NCBI RefSeq assembly: GCF_000019785.1
Contig: NC_010524.1
Coordinates: 496,001-560,000 of the forward strand
Reading direction: 5' to 3'
Source of the DNA: Leptothrix cholodnii SP-6
Lineage (GTDB): Bacteria > Pseudomonadota > Gammaproteobacteria > Burkholderiales > Burkholderiaceae_C
DNA length: 64,000 nucleotides
The notes beneath the pieces were generated by a model that saw only the letters and a list, made by a program, of their open reading frames with translations, had not been told where the DNA came from and made no database searches. Each line of letters starts with the position of its first letter. The stretch's first letter is position 1. This document shows, piece after piece, positions 35,100 to 45,650 of the stretch. Both the position numbers and the translations under genes were made by a program.

Positions 35100-36614
35100 G
35101 TGACCGAAGGCGCCAAGAAACTCGACCTCCGCTCGCTCGGCGACCTCTCGCAACTCGTCGAGACGGTCACGCTGGAATGCAAGCTCGCGCAGGGCGAGGA
35201 CGGGCAGGGCGCCCTGCCCAAGGACTTCTGGCCGACCTACTCGGCGATGGCGAACAGCCACGGCGGGTTGCTGCTGCTGGGTGTGCGTGAGCGCCATGGC
35301 CGGTTCAGCGTGGCCGGTGTGCCCGATGCGGACAAGGTGCGGCGCGACCTGTTCAACAACCTCAACAATCCGGGCAAGGTCAGCGCCAATCTGCTCGGTG
35401 AAGACGATGTGCAGGCGCTGATGCTGGAGGGCCGGACGGTACTGGCCGTGCAGATCCCGCAGGCGCCGCGCAAGCTGCGGCCGATCTATCTGAACGGCCA
35501 GCCGCTGGGCCACACCTGGCGCCGGCTGCACGACGGCGACCGGCTCTGCGATGTCGAGACCGTCAAGCGCATGCTGGCCGAACAGCTCGAAGACAGCCGC
35601 GACACCCGCCTGCTGAACCGCTTCGGCCTGCCGGATCTGGATCCTGAAAGCCTGCGCGCTTACCGTCAGATGTTCGCGGTCGTGCGGCCCGATCACCCCT
35701 GGAACGCACCCGACGACACCGCCTTCCTGAAGTTGATCGGCGGCTGGCGTGACGACCGCGACAGCGGCGATAGCGGCCTGACCCTGGCCGGGCTGCTGAT
35801 GTTCGGCCAGTGGCCCAGCATCAGCGAGGCCGCCCCGCTGTACTTCGTCGATTACCAGGAACAGACCGACGCCTCTGACGCGGCCACGCGCTGGCTCGAC
35901 CGGCTGGTTCCCGATGGCACCTGGTCTGGCAACCTGTTCGACTTCTATCGCCGCGTGATCCGAAAGCTCGGTGCCGACCTGAAGGTGCCGTTCATGCTCA
36001 AGGGCGACACGCGCATCGACGACACGCCCCAGCACCAGGCGCTGCGCGAGGCGCTGGTCAACACGCTGGTGCATGCCGACTACAACGATCGGGCTTCGGT
36101 GCGCATCGTCAAGCGGCCGTCCGGTTTCGAGTTCCGCAACCCGGGTGCGCTGCGCATTCCGGCCGAGCAGGCGCTGCACGGCGGGGTGAGCGACTGCCGC
36201 AACCGCACCCTCCAGCAGATGTTCCTGATGCTCAACCTGGGCGAGCGCGCAGGCTCCGGCCTGCCGCGTATCCGCGCTGGCTGGGACGGCGACGGCCGCA
36301 CGTTGACGTTGCACGACGATTTCGAGCCCTACGACCACACCGTGCTGACGATGAGTTGGGGGTCATCGAGGGCAGCGATTCGCCGGGCGCAGGTTGAAAC
36401 GCCAGGGAAAACGCCAGGGAAAACGCCAGGGAAAACGCCAGATCTGGTTTTGCACGCCCTCCAAGCCGACCCACAGGCCACGGTGCCGACGCTTGCGCTG
36501 CAACTGGGCAAATCCGAAAGCGCCATCCTGCGTGTGATCCGCAAGCTGCGCGAAGAGGGCCGCCTGCGCCGCATCGGCCCTGACAAGGGCGGCCACTGGG
36601 AGGTGGCGGTGTGA
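35100..36614 (+). CDS. AlbA_2/Schlafen-type putative DNA-binding protein (RecG-like C-terminus)
   Basis: 504 residues from GTG 35100, behind GGGAGGAAG. An AlbA_2 domain (about 20-150; ETVTLECKLAQGEDGQGALP, MANSHGGLLLLGV) is followed by the ATP-dependent-helicase-like C-terminal region common to this family (ALREALVNTLVHADYNDRAS, FRNPGALRIP, RNRTLQQMFLMLNLGERAGS) and a winged helix at the end (SAILRVIRKLREEGRLRRIG). A tandem PGKT linker lies between them. Members are scattered accessory genes, proposed to act as regulators or in defence; no clear role is established. Confidence 0.82.
   Translation: MTEGAKKLDLRSLGDLSQLVETVTLECKLAQGEDGQGALPKDFWPTYSAMANSHGGLLLLGVRERHGRFSVAGVPDADKVRRDLFNNLNNPGKVSANLLGEDDVQALMLEGRTVLAVQIPQAPRKLRPIYLNGQPLGHTWRRLHDGDRLCDVETVKRMLAEQLEDSRDTRLLNRFGLPDLDPESLRAYRQMFAVVRPDHPWNAPDDTAFLKLIGGWRDDRDSGDSGLTLAGLLMFGQWPSISEAAPLYFVDYQEQTDASDAATRWLDRLVPDGTWSGNLFDFYRRVIRKLGADLKVPFMLKGDTRIDDTPQHQALREALVNTLVHADYNDRASVRIVKRPSGFEFRNPGALRIPAEQALHGGVSDCRNRTLQQMFLMLNLGERAGSGLPRIRAGWDGDGRTLTLHDDFEPYDHTVLTMSWGSSRAAIRRAQVETPGKTPGKTPGKTPDLVLHALQADPQATVPTLALQLGKSESAILRVIRKLREEGRLRRIGPDKGGHWEVAV
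36396..36441 (+). repeat. 12-bp in-frame tandem repeat encoding PGKT units
   Basis: Three near-identical copies of GAAAACGCCAGG start at 36407, 36419 and 36431, with a partial copy before them from 36396. They encode TPGKTPGKTPGKTP in the linker before the winged-helix domain. The unit is a multiple of three, so gain or loss would change linker length and not the frame. Confidence 0.9.
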
Positions 36615-36643
36615 GGGCCAACAAGCACACGAGGAAAAACGAT

Positions 36644-37168
36644 CTATTCCGCCTGCCAGTGGCCGGACTTGCCGCCGCGCTTCTCGAGCAGCCGAACACC
36701 GTCCATCACCATGCCGCGGTCGGCGGCCTTGCACATGTCGTAGATCGTCAGCAGGCCGACCTGCACGGCGGTGAGGGCTTCCATCTCGACGCCGGTCTGG
36801 CCGAGGGTTTCGGCGGTGGCGGTGCAGGTCACGCCGGGCAGGGCGGTGTCGATCTCGAACTCGACCGCCACCCGCGTCAGCGGCAGCGGATGGCACAGCG
36901 GGATCAGGTCGGCGGTGCGCTTGGCGCCCTGGATGGCGGCGATGCGGGCGATGCCGAGCACGTCGCCCTTCTTGGCCGAGCCCTGCGTGATCAGCGCCAG
37001 CGTGGCCGGCAGCATGCGGATGCAGCCGGTGGCGGTGGCCACGCGGTGCGTCACGGCCTTGGCCGCCACGTCGACCATGTGTGCCTGGCCCTGGCTGTCG
37101 AAGTGGGTCAGCGGCGACGCAGGCGTGGAAACCGACGTGAAGTCGGGCGGAGAGGCAGGGCTGGACAT
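36644..37168 (-). CDS. moaC: Cyclic pyranopterin monophosphate synthase MoaC
   Basis: 174 residues from ATG 37168. Family sequence starts at [20 protein letters not shown] and includes [13 protein letters not shown], the active-site region [13 protein letters not shown] and [20 protein letters not shown], then KRGGKSGHW. It converts the GTP-derived cyclic intermediate to cPMP in molybdenum cofactor synthesis. The first ~18 residues are a Ser/Pro-rich extension. No other moa genes are next to it. It is divergent from the M48 protease. Confidence 0.96.
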   Translation of the reverse strand: MSSPASPPDFTSVSTPASPLTHFDSQGQAHMVDVAAKAVTHRVATATGCIRMLPATLALITQGSAKKGDVLGIARIAAIQGAKRTADLIPLCHPLPLTRVAVEFEIDTALPGVTCTATAETLGQTGVEMEALTAVQVGLLTIYDMCKAADRGMVMDGVRLLEKRGGKSGHWQAE

Positions 37169-37232
37169 CGCTTTACAGACGGGTGACAAGGTGCGTGCAT
37201 CATAGGGCGCTGATGCTTTGCCGACCCCGCCC

Positions 37233-38894
37233 ATGACGCTCCCGCTGACCCGACTTTCACCCCCCCGGCGCCTGCGCCGCGCCGGCTGGTGCCTGGCCGC
37301 CGCGCTGCTGTGCCCGGCGCCGATCGCGGTGCTGGCGCAGGGCGCGTCGTCGACGCTGCCCGCGCTCGGCGACGCCGCCAGCGACGAGATCGCGGTGGCC
37401 GCCGAAGGCCGCCTCGGCGACCGCATCATGCAGGAGCTGCGGCGCGACCCGGACGTGCTCGACGACCCGCTGCTGGTCGAGTACATCGAGCGCATCTGGC
37501 AGCCGCTGCTGGCCGCGGCCAAGGCGCGCGGCGATGTCTCCGAAGAACTGGCGCAGAACCTGGCCTGGCAGACCTTCGTGGTGCGCGACCGCAGTGTCAA
37601 CGCCTTCGCGCTGCCGGGCGGTTATGTCGGCGTGCACCTGGGCCTGCTGTCGATGACCGGCAGCCGCGACGAGCTGGCCTCGGTGCTGGCGCACGAGATG
37701 TCGCACGTCAGCCAGCGCCACATCGCCCGCATGATGACCAGCGGTCGGCGCAGCTCGATGCTGGCGCTGGCCACGATGATCCTGGGCATCATGGCCGTCT
37801 CGCGCAGCCCCGACGCCGCCCAGGCGCTGGTGATGGGCGGCCAGGCGGCGGCGGTGCAGGGGCAGCTGAACTTCTCGCGCGACATGGAGCGCGAGGCCGA
37901 CCGGGTCGGCTTCGGCGTGCTGCAGGGCGCCGGCTACGAAGGGGTCGGCATGGTCGGCATGTTCGAGCGCATGCAGCTGGCCGCTCGGCTGACCGACAGC
38001 AACCAGTTCCCCTATCTGCGCTCGCACCCGCTGACCAGCGACCGCATCGCCGAGGCGCGCAGCCGACTCGGCTTGGACGGCGCGCAGACGCCCAGCGCCA
38101 GCCTGGGCTCGGGCGGCGCCTCCGCGGCCTGGCTGCATGCCGCGATGCAGGGCCGCGCACGCGCGCTGATGGATGGCCGCAACGAGGCCTTGCAACGGCT
38201 GGCGAGCGCCCCCGGCGACGCCTCGGCCGGACAGGGATCGGCCGGCAACGGCACGCTCGGCGGGCCGCCTGCGCTGGCCAGCGCCTACGCTGCTGCGCTG
38301 GCAGCGTCGCGCCTCAAGCAGTGGCCGCTCGCCGACGCCGCACTGCAGCGCGCACGCGATCTGGCTGCGCCGCACGAGGCGGCCGCGCGGGCGGTGGCGA
38401 TGCTGCGCATCGAATCGCTGATCGAGCGCGATCGGGCGGTCGAGGCGCTGAACATCCTGCAGGCGCCGGGCGGCGCGCGGGTCGACGACGGTTCGCGCGC
38501 CGGCCTGATGCTGGTCGCCCGCGTGGCGCTGGCTGCGCACCGTTCGCCGGGCGGACCGCAGGCCGCGCTGCAGCGCAGCAGCGAGGCGCTGATGACCTGG
38601 GTCACCGATCACCCGAACGACGCCAGCGCCTGGGATCTGCTCGCGCAATTGCACGAGCGCCGCGGCCAGCCGCTGGCGGCGCTGCGTGCGCAGGCCGAGG
38701 TGCGGGTCGCGCTGGGCGACTGGCAGGGCGCGGCCGACCGCCTGCGCGCCGGCCAGCGGCTGGCACGCGGGCAGGGCCAGGTCGATCACGTCGAGGCGGC
38801 GGTGCTCGACGTGCGGCTCAAGGTGGTGGAGCAGAAGCGGCGCCAGCAGGCCCTCGACGAAGGCCGCGCGCCGGGCGACGAGAGCGGGCGCTGA
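37233..38894 (+). CDS. M48-family zinc metalloprotease with TPR-like C-terminus (BepA-like)
   Basis: 553 residues. The signal peptide ends in AVLAQG near residue 36. The M48 domain has the zinc motif HEMSH at 154-158 ([19 protein letters not shown]) and the third ligand in [11 protein letters not shown]. The C-terminal 250 residues are Ala/Leu-rich helical repeats typical of BepA/YfgC. It is a periplasmic quality-control protease for outer-membrane proteins by family. ATG 37233 was chosen; TTG 37218 would add five residues. Confidence 0.9.
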   Translation: MTLPLTRLSPPRRLRRAGWCLAAALLCPAPIAVLAQGASSTLPALGDAASDEIAVAAEGRLGDRIMQELRRDPDVLDDPLLVEYIERIWQPLLAAAKARGDVSEELAQNLAWQTFVVRDRSVNAFALPGGYVGVHLGLLSMTGSRDELASVLAHEMSHVSQRHIARMMTSGRRSSMLALATMILGIMAVSRSPDAAQALVMGGQAAAVQGQLNFSRDMEREADRVGFGVLQGAGYEGVGMVGMFERMQLAARLTDSNQFPYLRSHPLTSDRIAEARSRLGLDGAQTPSASLGSGGASAAWLHAAMQGRARALMDGRNEALQRLASAPGDASAGQGSAGNGTLGGPPALASAYAAALAASRLKQWPLADAALQRARDLAAPHEAAARAVAMLRIESLIERDRAVEALNILQAPGGARVDDGSRAGLMLVARVALAAHRSPGGPQAALQRSSEALMTWVTDHPNDASAWDLLAQLHERRGQPLAALRAQAEVRVALGDWQGAADRLRAGQRLARGQGQVDHVEAAVLDVRLKVVEQKRRQQALDEGRAPGDESGR

Positions 38895-38927
38895 TCGCCC
38901 GCGCGCGGCAGGCGTGCGGGCCGCGGA

Positions 38928-39284
38928 TCAGCTGTCGCGAAAGATCTGCGACAGCGCGGCTTCGACCACCAGGCCGAACACGCTGTAGATCAGCGACGCC
39001 ACCAGCGCGGCACCGAAGCTCGTGACGTGGAGCCCGTCCATCAGCCACGCTGCGCTGTAGAACAGCAGTGCGTTGATGACGAACAGGAACAGCCCGAGCG
39101 TGACCAGCGTGACCGGCAGCGTCAGGATCACCAGCACCGGGCGCACCACCGCGTTCAGCAACCCCAGCACCAGGGCCGCGCCCAGCGCTGCGGAGAAGCT
39201 GCGCACCTCGACGCCCGAATACAGATGGGCGATCAGCAGCAGCACGGCTGCCAGCAGGCACCAACGAATCAGGATCTTGACCAT
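38928..39284 (-). CDS. Small four-helix membrane protein (phage holin family 4 / YvlD-like)
   Basis: 118 residues with four hydrophobic helices and the family pattern LGLLNAVVRPVLVILTLPVT followed by LGLFLFVINALLFYSAAWLM. The Pfam name refers to holins, but stand-alone chromosomal copies like this one are ordinary membrane proteins of unknown function. The start could also be ATG 39296, four codons upstream. It is convergent with the M48 gene. Confidence 0.85.
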   Translation of the reverse strand: MVKILIRWCLLAAVLLLIAHLYSGVEVRSFSAALGAALVLGLLNAVVRPVLVILTLPVTLVTLGLFLFVINALLFYSAAWLMDGLHVTSFGAALVASLIYSVFGLVVEAALSQIFRDS

Positions 39285-39338
39285 GGCCGCAAGCATACCC
39301 GCCTGAGTCGGGCTCCTGCACCGTCGGTTGCCCCCACG

Positions 39339-39360
39339 AAAAAGCCGCCCGAAGGCGGCT
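39339..39360 (-). terminator. Intrinsic terminator of sucCD
   Basis: On the minus strand AGCCGCC and GGCGGCT (plus-strand 39343-39349 and 39354-39360) close a TTCG tetraloop, followed by TTTTTCGT. It lies 40 bases after the sucD stop. Confidence 0.92.
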
Positions 39361-39399
39361 CGTCATGGCACGACCGGCTTACCGGTCGATCCGTGCCGT

Positions 39400-40293
39400 T
39401 TACAGCAGCGCCTTCAGCAGGCGAGCCATCTCGCTGGGGTTGCGCGTGATCGTGAAGCCGCACTCCTCCATGATCGCGAGCTTGGCGTCCGCCGTGTCCG
39501 CGCCACCGCTGATCAGCGCACCGGCATGGCCCATGCGCTTGCCCGCGGGCGCCGTCACGCCGGCGATGAAACCGACGATCGGCTTCTTCATGTTCGCCTT
39601 GCACCACATCGCCGCTTCGGCTTCATCGGGGCCGCCGATCTCGCCGATCATGATCACCGCATCGGTGTCCGGATCGTCGTTGAAGGCGCGCATCACGTCG
39701 ATGTGCTTCAAGCCGTTGATCGGGTCGCCGCCGATGCCCACCGCGCTCGATTGGCCCAGGCCGATCTCGGTCAGCTGGGCGACCGCTTCATACGTCAGCG
39801 TGCCCGAACGGCTCACCACGCCGATGCGGCCCTTGCGGTGGATGTGGCCGGGCATGATGCCGATCTTGATCTCCTCGGGCGTGATCAGGCCCGGGCAGTT
39901 GGGGCCCAGCAGCAGCGTCTTCTTGCCGCCGGCGGCTTCCTTGGCCTTCATCTTGTTGCGCACTTCGAGCATGTCCCGAACCGGGATGCCTTCGGTGATG
40001 CAGATCGCCAGGTCCAGGTCGGCTTCGACCGCTTCCCAGATCGCCGCTGCCGCGCCGGCGGGCGGCACGTAGATCACGCTGACGGTCGCACCTTGCTGCT
40101 GCGCGGCTTCCTTGACGCTGGCGTAGATGGGGATGTCGGCGAACTTCTCGCCCGCCTTCTTCGGGTTCACGCCCGCGACGAACGCGTTCTTGCCGTTGGC
40201 ATAGGCCTGGCAGCCCAGCGTGTGGAACTGGCCGGTCTTGCCGGTGATGCCCTGCGTGATGACGCGGGTGTCTTTGTTGATGAGAATCGACAT
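39400..40293 (-). CDS. sucD: Succinyl-CoA synthetase alpha subunit
   Basis: 297 residues beginning [20 protein letters not shown]. The CoA-binding domain and the ligase domain with the phosphorylated His of [14 protein letters not shown] are present. With SucC it makes succinate and ATP or GTP from succinyl-CoA in the TCA cycle. It is 17 bases downstream of sucC. Length is normal; the longer frame to 40500 lies inside sucC. Confidence 0.98.
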   Translation of the reverse strand: MSILINKDTRVITQGITGKTGQFHTLGCQAYANGKNAFVAGVNPKKAGEKFADIPIYASVKEAAQQQGATVSVIYVPPAGAAAAIWEAVEADLDLAICITEGIPVRDMLEVRNKMKAKEAAGGKKTLLLGPNCPGLITPEEIKIGIMPGHIHRKGRIGVVSRSGTLTYEAVAQLTEIGLGQSSAVGIGGDPINGLKHIDVMRAFNDDPDTDAVIMIGEIGGPDEAEAAMWCKANMKKPIVGFIAGVTAPAGKRMGHAGALISGGADTADAKLAIMEECGFTITRNPSEMARLLKALL

Positions 40294-40310
40294 GTTCTGT
40301 TGCTCCGGGC

Positions 40311-41471
<1,161 letters not shown>

Positions 41472-41562
41472 GAAGAGTCACTCGAAGTGGGTCCGGATGG
41501 ACGGGGCCGGGACTGGCATGACGCACTGCTGCGTAGAGTCCAGGCGGCAGCGGCGAGCTTGA

Positions 41563-41585
41563 AGTCCCGATGTAACCGCGGGACT
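41563..41585 (-). other. Hairpin in the sucC leader
   Basis: AGTCCCG and CGGGACT (41563-41569 and 41579-41585) can pair around a nine-base loop, about 90 bases upstream of sucC. On the minus strand a TAGAGT that could serve as -10 overlaps its 5' edge, so the hairpin may begin the sucCD mRNA. No known riboswitch was recognised. Confidence 0.4.
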
Positions 41586-41625
41586 CTAGCATGCTGCGTT
41601 GCCGCAAAAGAGTGGGTGCAAACCG

Positions 41626-42105
41626 CTACGTGTTGTCGTGGTCGTGTTCGTGATCGGCCAGGCGCAGCACCTGGCGCACGACGTCGCTGGAGAAGCCGCG
41701 GGACATCAGGAAGCGATTCTGCCGAGCCGCTTCGCGCGCATCCGCCGGGGGCTGGCCGAAGCGGCGGCGCCACAGTTCGCGGGCCCGCTCCAGCTCGGTC
41801 GTGCGCAGCGCATCGAGTGCGTCGGTCATCTGGTCGGCCGGCGTGCCCTTGCTGAGCAGCTCCTGGCGGATGCGCGCGACGCCGAATCGTTCGGCGCGCC
41901 GGTGCACGACCGACGCCACGTAGCGGGCCTCGCTCAGGAAGCCGCGAGCCTGCAGGTCGTCGAGCACGGCCTCGATCTCAGCCGGATCGCCGGCATGCGG
42001 GGCCAGCTTGCGCGCCAGTTCGGCGCGCGAGTGTTCGCGCGCCGCCAAGTACTTGAGCGCCCGGCCCTTGAGCGAGAGTTGCGGCCGGTTGCTGGCCATC
42101 TGCAT
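41626..42105 (-). CDS. recX: Regulatory protein RecX
   Basis: 159 residues of three-helix RecX repeats: LKYLAAREHSRAELARKLAP, then LQARGFLSEARYVASVVHRR and RRRFGQPPADAREAARQNRF. A His/Asp-rich tail follows. RecX inhibits RecA filament growth. It lies 33 bases downstream of recA in the same direction and is presumably co-transcribed under LexA control. Confidence 0.95.
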   Translation of the reverse strand: MQMASNRPQLSLKGRALKYLAAREHSRAELARKLAPHAGDPAEIEAVLDDLQARGFLSEARYVASVVHRRAERFGVARIRQELLSKGTPADQMTDALDALRTTELERARELWRRRFGQPPADAREAARQNRFLMSRGFSSDVVRQVLRLADHEHDHDNT

Positions 42106-42138
42106 GCCGTGCCCGCCAGGCTGTCGACGTCGCCCGGA

Positions 42139-43200
42139 TCAGGCCGCGGGTGCGGCTGCAGCAGCACCGTTCTGCGGTGGCAGCAGGCTGATGCCGAGCG
42201 ATTCGCGGATCTTGTTCTCGATCTCGTGCGCCAGCGCCGGGTTCTCGCGCAGGAACTCGCGGCAGTTGTCCTTGCCCTGGCCGATCTTCTCGCCGTTGTA
42301 GGCGTACCAGGCGCCGGACTTGTCGACCACCTTGGCGACCACGCCCATGTCGATGATCTCGCCTTCGCGGCTGATGCCTTCACCGTAGAGGATGTCGAAC
42401 TCGGCGGTCTTGAACGGTGGCGAGACCTTGTTCTTGACGACCTTGACCTTGGTCTCGCTGCCGATGACTTCTTCGCCCTTCTTGATGCTGCCGATGCGGC
42501 GGATGTCGAGTCGCACCGAGGCGTAGAACTTGAGTGCGTTGCCGCCGGTGGTGGTTTCGGGGCTGCCGAACATCACGCCGATCTTCATGCGGATCTGGTT
42601 GATGAAGATGACCATGCAGTTGGTCTTCTTGATGTTCGAGGTCAGCTTGCGCAGGGCCTGGCTCATCAGGCGAGCCTGCAGGCCGGGCAGCGAATCGCCC
42701 ATCTCGCCTTCGAGTTCGGCCTTGGGCGTCAGGGCCGCGACCGAGTCGACCACGATCAGGTCGACCGAGCCCGAGCGCACCAGCGCGTCGACGATCTCGA
42801 GCGCCTGCTCGCCGGTGTCGGGCTGGCTGATCAGCAGGTCCTGCAGGTTGACGCCGAGCTTTTGCGCGTACTGGATGTCGAGCGCGTGTTCGGCGTCGAT
42901 GAAGGCGCAGACGCCCGAGAGCTTCTGCATCTGGGCGATGACCTGCAGCGTCAGCGTGGTCTTGCCCGACGACTCGGGGCCGTAGATCTCGACCACCCGG
43001 CCGCGCGGCAGGCCGCCCACGCCGAGGGCGACGTCGAGGCCGAGCGAGCCGGTCGAGACCACCTGGATGTCCTCGATCACCTCGCCTTCGCCCAGGCGCA
43101 TGATCGATCCCTTGCCGAACTGCTTTTCGATCTGGGCCAGTGCGACCTGCAAGGCCTTGGCTTTTTCGCCGCTCAGCGCCGACTTGGCGGTTGCTTCCAT
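42139..43200 (-). CDS. recA: Recombinase RecA
   Basis: 353 residues from ATG 43200, with the Walker A motif [13 protein letters not shown], the ATP-binding core, the L1/L2 loop regions ([20 protein letters not shown]) and the usual C-terminal region. I chose 43200 because GGAG sits eight bases upstream; ATG 43227 would add nine residues (MARKPPEKP), and this longer form is also common in annotation. A LexA box lies at 43239-43254. It catalyses strand exchange and LexA self-cleavage. Confidence 0.98.
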   Translation of the reverse strand: MEATAKSALSGEKAKALQVALAQIEKQFGKGSIMRLGEGEVIEDIQVVSTGSLGLDVALGVGGLPRGRVVEIYGPESSGKTTLTLQVIAQMQKLSGVCAFIDAEHALDIQYAQKLGVNLQDLLISQPDTGEQALEIVDALVRSGSVDLIVVDSVAALTPKAELEGEMGDSLPGLQARLMSQALRKLTSNIKKTNCMVIFINQIRMKIGVMFGSPETTTGGNALKFYASVRLDIRRIGSIKKGEEVIGSETKVKVVKNKVSPPFKTAEFDILYGEGISREGEIIDMGVVAKVVDKSGAWYAYNGEKIGQGKDNCREFLRENPALAHEIENKIRESLGISLLPPQNGAAAAAPAA

Positions 43201-43238
43201 GGGTTTCTCCGGAGGTTTGCGCGCCATTATCTCAATTG

Positions 43239-43254
43239 CTGGATGTTTGTACAG
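43239..43254 (-). promoter_or_regulatory. LexA (SOS) box of recA
   Basis: Minus-strand CTGTACAAACATCCAG fits CTGT-N8-ACAG with one mismatch in the right arm. It is 39 bases before the recA start codon, the expected place. Confidence 0.8.
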
Positions 43255-43364
43255 TGTCCGCGGCGATTGCCGTTGCTGATTCTGCATGCTCTGCACCACG
43301 ACAACACCGATGGAGGCGCCGCCTGCCATTCTTACAATGAGCCGATAGAAGAGGAGACAGACAC

Positions 43365-44036
43365 ATGCGCATCCTGATCGCCGAAGATGACCAGGTCCTG
43401 GCCGATGGTTTGCTGCGCAGCCTGCGCAGCGCCGGTTATGCGGTCGACCATGTCGGTTCCGGTTCGGAGGCCGACGCGGCGCTGGCCGCCCACGAGTTCG
43501 ACATGCTGATCCTGGACCTGGGCCTGCCCAAGCTGCACGGCCTGGAGGTGCTCAAGAAACTGCGCGGGCGCGGCTCGTCGGTGCCGGTGCTGATCCTGAC
43601 CGCCGCCGACAGCATCGAGCAGCGCGTCAAGGGCCTCGATTTCGGCGCCGACGACTACATGGCCAAGCCGTTCTCGCTGCAGGAGCTCGAGGCGCGCGTG
43701 CGTGCGCTGACGCGCCGCGGCCTCGGTTCGGCCAGCGCGATCATCCGCCACGGCCCGCTGAGCTTCGACGCCACCGGCCGGGTGGCCTACATCAACGACC
43801 TGATGATCGACCTGTCGGCGCGCGAGCTGAGCCTGCTCGAGGTGCTGCTGCAGCGCGCCGGCCGGCTGGTCAGCAAGGACCAGCTGGTCGAGCGTCTGTG
43901 CGAGTGGGGCGAAGAGGTCAGCAACAACGCGATCGAGGTCTACATCCACCGTCTGCGCAAGAAGATCGAACAGGGACCGATCCGCATCGCCACCGTGCGC
44001 GGCCTCGGCTATTGCCTTGAAAAGATCCCGGGCTGA
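43365..44036 (+). CDS. OmpR-family response regulator
   Basis: 223 residues. The receiver domain has acidic Asp8-Asp9, phosphorylation site Asp51 (LILDLGLPK), Thr79 and Lys101 (MAKPF). A winged-helix DNA-binding domain follows ([40 protein letters not shown]). It is closest in style to QseB/TctD/PmrA. AGAGGAGAC lies upstream of the ATG. It is paired with the histidine kinase 27 bases downstream and divergent from recA. Confidence 0.94.
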   Translation: MRILIAEDDQVLADGLLRSLRSAGYAVDHVGSGSEADAALAAHEFDMLILDLGLPKLHGLEVLKKLRGRGSSVPVLILTAADSIEQRVKGLDFGADDYMAKPFSLQELEARVRALTRRGLGSASAIIRHGPLSFDATGRVAYINDLMIDLSARELSLLEVLLQRAGRLVSKDQLVERLCEWGEEVSNNAIEVYIHRLRKKIEQGPIRIATVRGLGYCLEKIPG

Positions 44037-44063
44037 TCGCTGCCGCGCCAGCGGGCACGCCGC

Positions 44064-45635
44064 GTGAAGCGACCGACCTTGCCGGCGCTGCCGGCGATCG
44101 TGCGCCGCCGCGAGCAGCGTTCGCTGTTCGGCGAGATCCTCGACTGGATGCTCGCGCCGCTGCTGGTGATCTGGCCGATGAGCCTGGCGCTGACCTGGCT
44201 GGCCGCGCAGGGCATCGCCAACAAGCCGTACGACCGCGCGCTGCTCGAATCGGTGCGCACGCTGGCGCAGCGCATCGAGCCGGGCGAGCGCGGCATCCGT
44301 TTCGATCTGCCCAAGGAGACCGCCCGGCTGTTCCGGGCCGACGAGCTCGACAACGTCTACTACCAGGTGCTGGGCACACGTGGCGAGTTCGTCAGCGGCG
44401 ACCGCGACCTGCCGGTGCCGCCCGACGGTGACGGCGGCGTGCTCGGCGAGCCGCGCATCCGCGACGACGAGGTGCAGGACGACAGCGTGCGGGTGGTCTA
44501 CGTCTGGGTGGCGGTGCCGGGGTCGAGCCGGCCGGCGCTGGTGCAGGTCGGCGAGACGCTGACCAAGCGCTCGCGCCTGGCCACCGAGATCATCAAGGGC
44601 GTGATCCTGCCGCAGTTCGTGATCCTGCCGGTGGCGGTGCTGCTGGTGTGGTTTGCGCTCGCGCGCGGGCTGGCGCCGCTCAACGCGCTGCAGCGGCGCA
44701 TCCGCGAGCGCCACAGCGACGACCTGTCGCCGATCGACGTGCACGACGTGCCCGAGGAGGTCTCGCCGCTGGTGCAGGCGTTCAACGACCTGCTCGAACG
44801 TCAGCAGGGCTCGATGAGCACGCAGAAGCGCTTCCTGGCCGATGCCGCGCACCAGCTCAAGACGCCGCTGGCGGGCCTGCGCATGCAGGCCGAACTGGCC
44901 GCCCGGGCGGTGGCCAGCGGCAACGGCGACGCGCGTGCGCTGCAGGCTTCGCTCGAACACATGGCCAACGCCTCGCAGCGTGCCGCACACATGGTCAACC
45001 AGCTGCTGTCGATGGCCCGTGCCGATGCCCAGGCCGGCATCGCCGCACGCGCGGTGCTCGACCTGCGCGTGCTGGCGATCGACGTCGTGCGCGACTTCGT
45101 GCCCAAGGCGCTCGACAAGGGCATCGACCTCGGCTACGAAGGCCCCGAGCCGGTACCGGACGACGCCTCCGAGGCCGATACCGCGGCGGTCGACTGCCGC
45201 GTCCTCGGCCATCCGCTGCTGCTGCGCGAGCTGATCGCCAACCTGGTCGACAACGCCCTGCAGTACACGCCCACGCGTGGCACCGTGACCGTGCGGCTGC
45301 TGGTCGATCCGTTCGGCCAGGTGGTGGTGCTGCAGGTCGAGGACTCGGGGCCGGGCATTCCGCAGGCCGAAAAGGATCTGGTGTTCCAGCCCTTCTACCG
45401 CGCGCTGGGCACGCCGGTGGACGGCTCGGGCCTGGGCCTGGCGATCGTGGCCGAGATCGCGGCCCAGCACGGCACCACGATCGCGCTCGACGATGCCCGC
45501 AGCGGTGCGCAGATCCCGCCGGGCGAGGGGCCGGGCGCGCGCTTCACGTTGCGCCTGCCGCGTGCCCAGCCCAGCCCGCCGAGCGACGATGCCGACCTGG
45601 CGCAGACGCAGACGCAGACGCAGACGCAGGCCTGA
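44064..45635 (+). CDS. Sensor histidine kinase (TctE/QseC type)
   Basis: 523 residues from GTG 44064. Two membrane helices (about 30-50 and 180-200) flank a periplasmic sensor domain. A HAMP-like segment precedes the phosphoacceptor His263 in LADAAHQLKTPLAGLRMQAE. The ATPase domain has NLVDNALQYTP, DSGPGIP and GSGLGLAIV. It probably phosphorylates the response regulator encoded just upstream. The C-terminal tail ends in a Thr-Gln repeat made by a hexamer tandem repeat. The signal is unknown; TctE-like kinases sense tricarboxylates. Confidence 0.93.
   Translation: MKRPTLPALPAIVRRREQRSLFGEILDWMLAPLLVIWPMSLALTWLAAQGIANKPYDRALLESVRTLAQRIEPGERGIRFDLPKETARLFRADELDNVYYQVLGTRGEFVSGDRDLPVPPDGDGGVLGEPRIRDDEVQDDSVRVVYVWVAVPGSSRPALVQVGETLTKRSRLATEIIKGVILPQFVILPVAVLLVWFALARGLAPLNALQRRIRERHSDDLSPIDVHDVPEEVSPLVQAFNDLLERQQGSMSTQKRFLADAAHQLKTPLAGLRMQAELAARAVASGNGDARALQASLEHMANASQRAAHMVNQLLSMARADAQAGIAARAVLDLRVLAIDVVRDFVPKALDKGIDLGYEGPEPVPDDASEADTAAVDCRVLGHPLLLRELIANLVDNALQYTPTRGTVTVRLLVDPFGQVVVLQVEDSGPGIPQAEKDLVFQPFYRALGTPVDGSGLGLAIVAEIAAQHGTTIALDDARSGAQIPPGEGPGARFTLRLPRAQPSPPSDDADLAQTQTQTQTQA
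45601..45630 (+). repeat. 6-bp tandem repeat at the 3' end of the histidine kinase gene
   Basis: Four exact copies of CGCAGA and a fifth imperfect one encode the alternating Gln-Thr tail of the kinase. A multiple of three keeps the frame if copies are gained or lost. Confidence 0.85.
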
Positions 45636-45650
45636 CGGTCGGCGAGCGCC

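Noticed and set aside
37257..38789. 510-codon open frame on the minus strand
   Set aside because: Antisense to the M48 protease gene, which has HEMSH and a signal peptide.
38928..39284. Phage remnant because of the holin-family match
   Set aside because: No other phage gene is nearby; this family is common as a stand-alone chromosomal membrane protein.
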